From: Iris pallida
Taxonomy: Eukaryota; Streptophyta; Magnoliopsida; Asparagales; Iridaceae
DNA: 64,000 nucleotides
NCBI GenBank assembly: GCA_029216955.1
Contig: JANAVB010007000.1
Coordinates: 1,181,563-1,245,562, forward strand
Reading direction: 5' to 3'
The translations under genes were made by a program, and so were the position numbers. Every line of letters starts with the position of its first letter. The first letter of the stretch is position 1. The notes under the pieces are model-generated. The model was given only the letters and a program-made list of their open reading frames with translations, was not told where the DNA came from and did not search any database. Below are positions 61,040-64,000 of this stretch, piece by piece.

Positions 61040-63995
61040 CAATTCTGGTGGGTGGACTCAGGAGCTTCAGCTCATGTATCTCACAACAGGGCACTATTTG
61101 CCATTATACGACAGACGACTGTGGAGTGTTGAAGATGGGCAATGGAGATGTGTCGAAGGCGGTTGCCATTGGAGATGTGCATTTGAGAATGAAGACGAGT
61201 GCCTTTTTATTCTCAAAGATGTTCATCATATCCCTGATATCCGTTTCAACCTGGTGTCGGTTGGAAGATTAGATGAGAGATTCTTCAGTCTCTTCGGGAA
61301 TGGTCAGTGGAAGATTTCTAGAGGTTCGATGGTGATTGCCAGAGGAATAAAGAAGTCCGATCTCTACTATATGGAGGGGAGCGCATAGGGGGCACAGGAG
61401 GTGAACGCAGTCAGTGATGCGTCTACCGAGTTGTGGCACAAGCGGCTCGGCCATATCAGCGAGAAGGGGATGAGCTACTTGGTGAACATGAAGGTGATTC
61501 CAGGGCTCAAGTCTACAAAGTTGGAGAAGTGCACATACTGCTTAGCTGGGAAGCAAAATAGGGTGTCTTTCCAAAGTCACCCAAGTTCAAGGAAGTCGGC
61601 GTTGCTCGAGTTGATTTACTCGGATATCTGCGATCCTATGAAGGTAAAATCTATTGGTGGTGCTTCTTACTTTGTAACTTTTATTGATGACTGTTCCAGA
61701 AGGTTTGGGTCTATGCCTTAAAGACCAATGATCAGGTGCTGCCTACTTTCAAAGAGTTTCAGGCCTCTGTTGAAAGAGAGACGGACAAGAAGTTATTGTG
61801 TGTTCGGTCCGACAACGACGACGAATACATTGATCCCTTTGATGCTTATTGCAGAGAGCAAGGGATACGACACTAGAAGACTCCATCCAAGATACCTCAG
61901 CTCAATGGTGTAGCGGAGGGTATGAACATGACACTGATGGAGAGGGTGCGGTGTTTGTTGTCAGAAGCAAACTTACCGGGCAGTTATTGGGGTGAGGCTC
62001 TTCTCACAGCTGCTTATGTTATTAATTATCTCCTAGTGCTCCTTTGCAGGGTGATGTACCTGACAAAGTATGGTACGGCAAAGAGCCGTCATACAATCAC
62101 CTGCGAGTGTTTAGCTGTAAGGCCTTCGTACATGCACAAAAGGACGAGAGGTCCAAACTTAAGTCAAAGACGAGGCGATGCATCTTTGTCGGCTATGGTC
62201 GGGATGATTTTGGCTATAGACTCTACGACCCGGTGGAAAGAAAGCTCTACAAAAGCAGGGACGTGGTAGTCGTCGAGGATCAGACCATGACCAACACTCA
62301 GGATTTTGAGACGCCTTCTGAGGCTGAGAAATTGCCTGAGTTAGAGTCATTTTGCTTCGAGCAGTTTCCAGAGGACATCGCAGAGGATCCAATTATGGGG
62401 GAGCCAGTGGATGGAGTTGCTCCCAACCTTGATCATCAGCCTGCTGATGGTGGTCAGGATGTCCCTTAGGAGGATGAGCATGGCAGGCAGGGGCGGTTCC
62501 TGAAGTGGAGGAGGCTATTGGTATACAGCCAGCACCAGTGGCTCCACTGAGAAGGAGCGACAGAGATCGTCGACCATCTACAAGATACTCACCCGGTGAG
62601 TATGTGCTATTGACTGACGGAGGAGAGCCCGAAAGTTTTGCAGAGGCTATGGAAGACTAACACAGGCAGGAGTAGATGGAGGCTATACAGGAGGAGATGA
62701 GTTCCTTACATGCCAATTCCACTTATGAGCTGGTGCGGTTGTCAAAGGCAAGAAGGCTTTGAAGAATCGATGTGTGTTTAGAGTGAAGCAGACGGATGAT
62801 GATACTCGCCCTCGATACAAAGCGAGGCTGGTAGTTAAAGGCTACAATCAGCGGAAAGACGTGGATTATGATGAGATCTTTTTGCCTGTCATCAAGCATT
62901 CGTCTATTGGGTGGTGCTAGCATTGGCAGCCAGTTTTGACTTGGAGGTCGAGTAGATGGATGTGAAGACGACATTCCTCCACAATGATCTTGAGGAGGAG
63001 TTATACATGGAGCAGCCAGAGGGATTCTGTGAGAAGGGCAAGTCATATTTGTCTGCCGGTTGAGAAAGAGCTTGTATGGTAGTGGTACAGGAAGTTCGAG
63101 TCGTTTATGGGGGAGCATGGTTTATGCACGGACGACATCGGACCATTACATACTTGTGAGGTACTTCGCCGAGGATGATTTTATCATTTTATTGCTCTAT
63201 GTTGATGATATGCTATTAGTGGGTCGGAATACCACTAGGATAGCGGAGTTGAAGCGCCAACTCGGCACGGCCTTCTCTATGAAGGATTTGGGTATATCAA
63301 AGACTATTCTTGGGATGAAGATCAGCGAGAGAGCCGAGAGAGAGAGAGAGTTCAAGCTGCTACACTTGTCCCAAAAGAAGTACATTCACCGAGTACTTCA
63401 GCGATTCGGGATGGACGGGTCGAAGAAAGTGAGTTTCCCCCTTGTGGCTCACTTTAAGTTCACTGAGGAGTAGTATCCATCTACCGAGGATGAAAAAGAA
63501 GATATGGAGCGGGTTCATATGCCTCAGCTGTGGGAAGCCTTATGTATGCTATGGTGTATACGAGGCCAGACATCGCTCATGCAGTTGGCACAGTTAGTAG
63601 GTATCTTTCAAATCCTAGAAGGATACATTAGAGTACGGTCAAGTGGATTCTACGAAAACTTCAGGGCGCTGCTGATTGGAGAGTTTCTTTGGTGGTGACG
63701 AGCCGAAGCTGGTTGGGTATATGATGCTGATATGGCTGGAGATGTAGACACGAGGCGATTGACTTCGGCTATGTGATGATGTTACTGGAGGAGCGGTATC
63801 GTGGCAGTCGCGGTTGAAGAAGTGTGTTGCCTTATCGACCAAAGGCAGAGTACATTGCGGCGACGGGAGGCGTACAAGGAGTTGCTGTGGATGAAAAAGC
63901 TGTTGCAGGAAATAGGGCTAAAACAAGAGCAGTATACTTTGCTTTACGATAGTAGAGTGCTATTCACCTTGTGAAAAATCAGACCTATCACAGCC
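61040..63995 (+). pseudogene. Copia element 4 pol (protease region to RNase H)
   Basis: The protease active site is decayed (61050-61075). GAG-pre-integrase is at 61410-61570: LWHKRLGHISEKGMSYL and CTYCLAGKQ. The integrase core starts with LIYSDICDPM and TFIDDCSR (61690-61700), runs through RSDNDDEY near 61810 and ends with QLNGVAEGMNMTL. The post-core block with NHLRVFSCKAF and CIFVGYG is at 62090-62210. RT is badly broken up to 63060, then has LLYVDDMLLVG (YVDD at 63199-63210), MKDLGISKTILGMKI, and the RNase H region from about 63700. Over ten frame breaks. Confidence 0.84.
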
Positions 63996-64000
63996 GGTCC

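Larger units (their letters stand above)
59357..64000 (+). mobile_element. Ty1/copia element 4, continues beyond the window
   Basis: 5' LTR 59357-60106, PBS TGGTATCAGAGC at 60110-60121, then gag, GAG-pre-integrase, integrase, RT and part of RNase H on plus. The 3' LTR must lie outside the window. Numerous stops and frameshifts; not functional. Confidence 0.9.

Overview
The window is nuclear DNA of a flowering plant. Evidence: degenerate plant-type Ty1/copia, LINE, CACTA, hAT, Helitron and Mutator-like elements fill most of it, (AT)n tracts are very abundant, and the only two host genes are a plant pectin methylesterase (PME) and a PMEI-type inhibitor. The strong GC bias at third positions of both genes, set in AT-rich flanks, would fit a monocot, but the species cannot be named from the sequence.

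Layout. 1-7.4 kb: minisatellite, a tandemly duplicated 2-kb repeat loaded with (AT)n/(CA)n, and a likely solo LTR. 7.4-13.7 kb: a minus-strand SIRE-like copia element without its 3' LTR. 14.6-17 kb: two Tourist-like MITEs and one Mutator-like foldback element with a perfect 9-bp target duplication. 17.1-20.5 kb: a shortened copia element with both LTRs. 20.5-34.3 kb: an L1-type LINE split by a 10.7-kb CACTA element (CACTA-1), which is itself split by a 6.5-kb CACTA element (CACTA-2). Both have exact 3-bp target duplications. CACTA-2 carries exon fragments of three unrelated host genes: GatB, a URT1-like uridylyltransferase and a DEAD-box helicase. 35.1-35.7 kb: the PMEI-like gene. 36.1-49.0 kb: a hAT element (8-bp target duplication) containing a Helitron and a second hAT. 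The second hAT contains SINEs, a LINE end and a short-LTR copia element. 49-53.6 kb: hAT, LINE and Helitron debris, a GC-rich palindrome inside (TA)n, and a third MITE. 54.4-56.3 kb: the PME gene, broken by a 1-bp frameshift in its last catalytic motif. 58-59.2 kb: a strange T-rich tract. 59.4-64 kb: a fourth copia element that runs off the window.

The genes do not form a pathway cluster. The PMEI-like protein and PME act in the same process (cell-wall pectin de-esterification), but 19 kb of transposon lies between them. The most unusual content is the gene-capturing CACTA-2 and the depth and clean junctions of the two nests. All family calls rest on motifs read by eye; no database search was possible.
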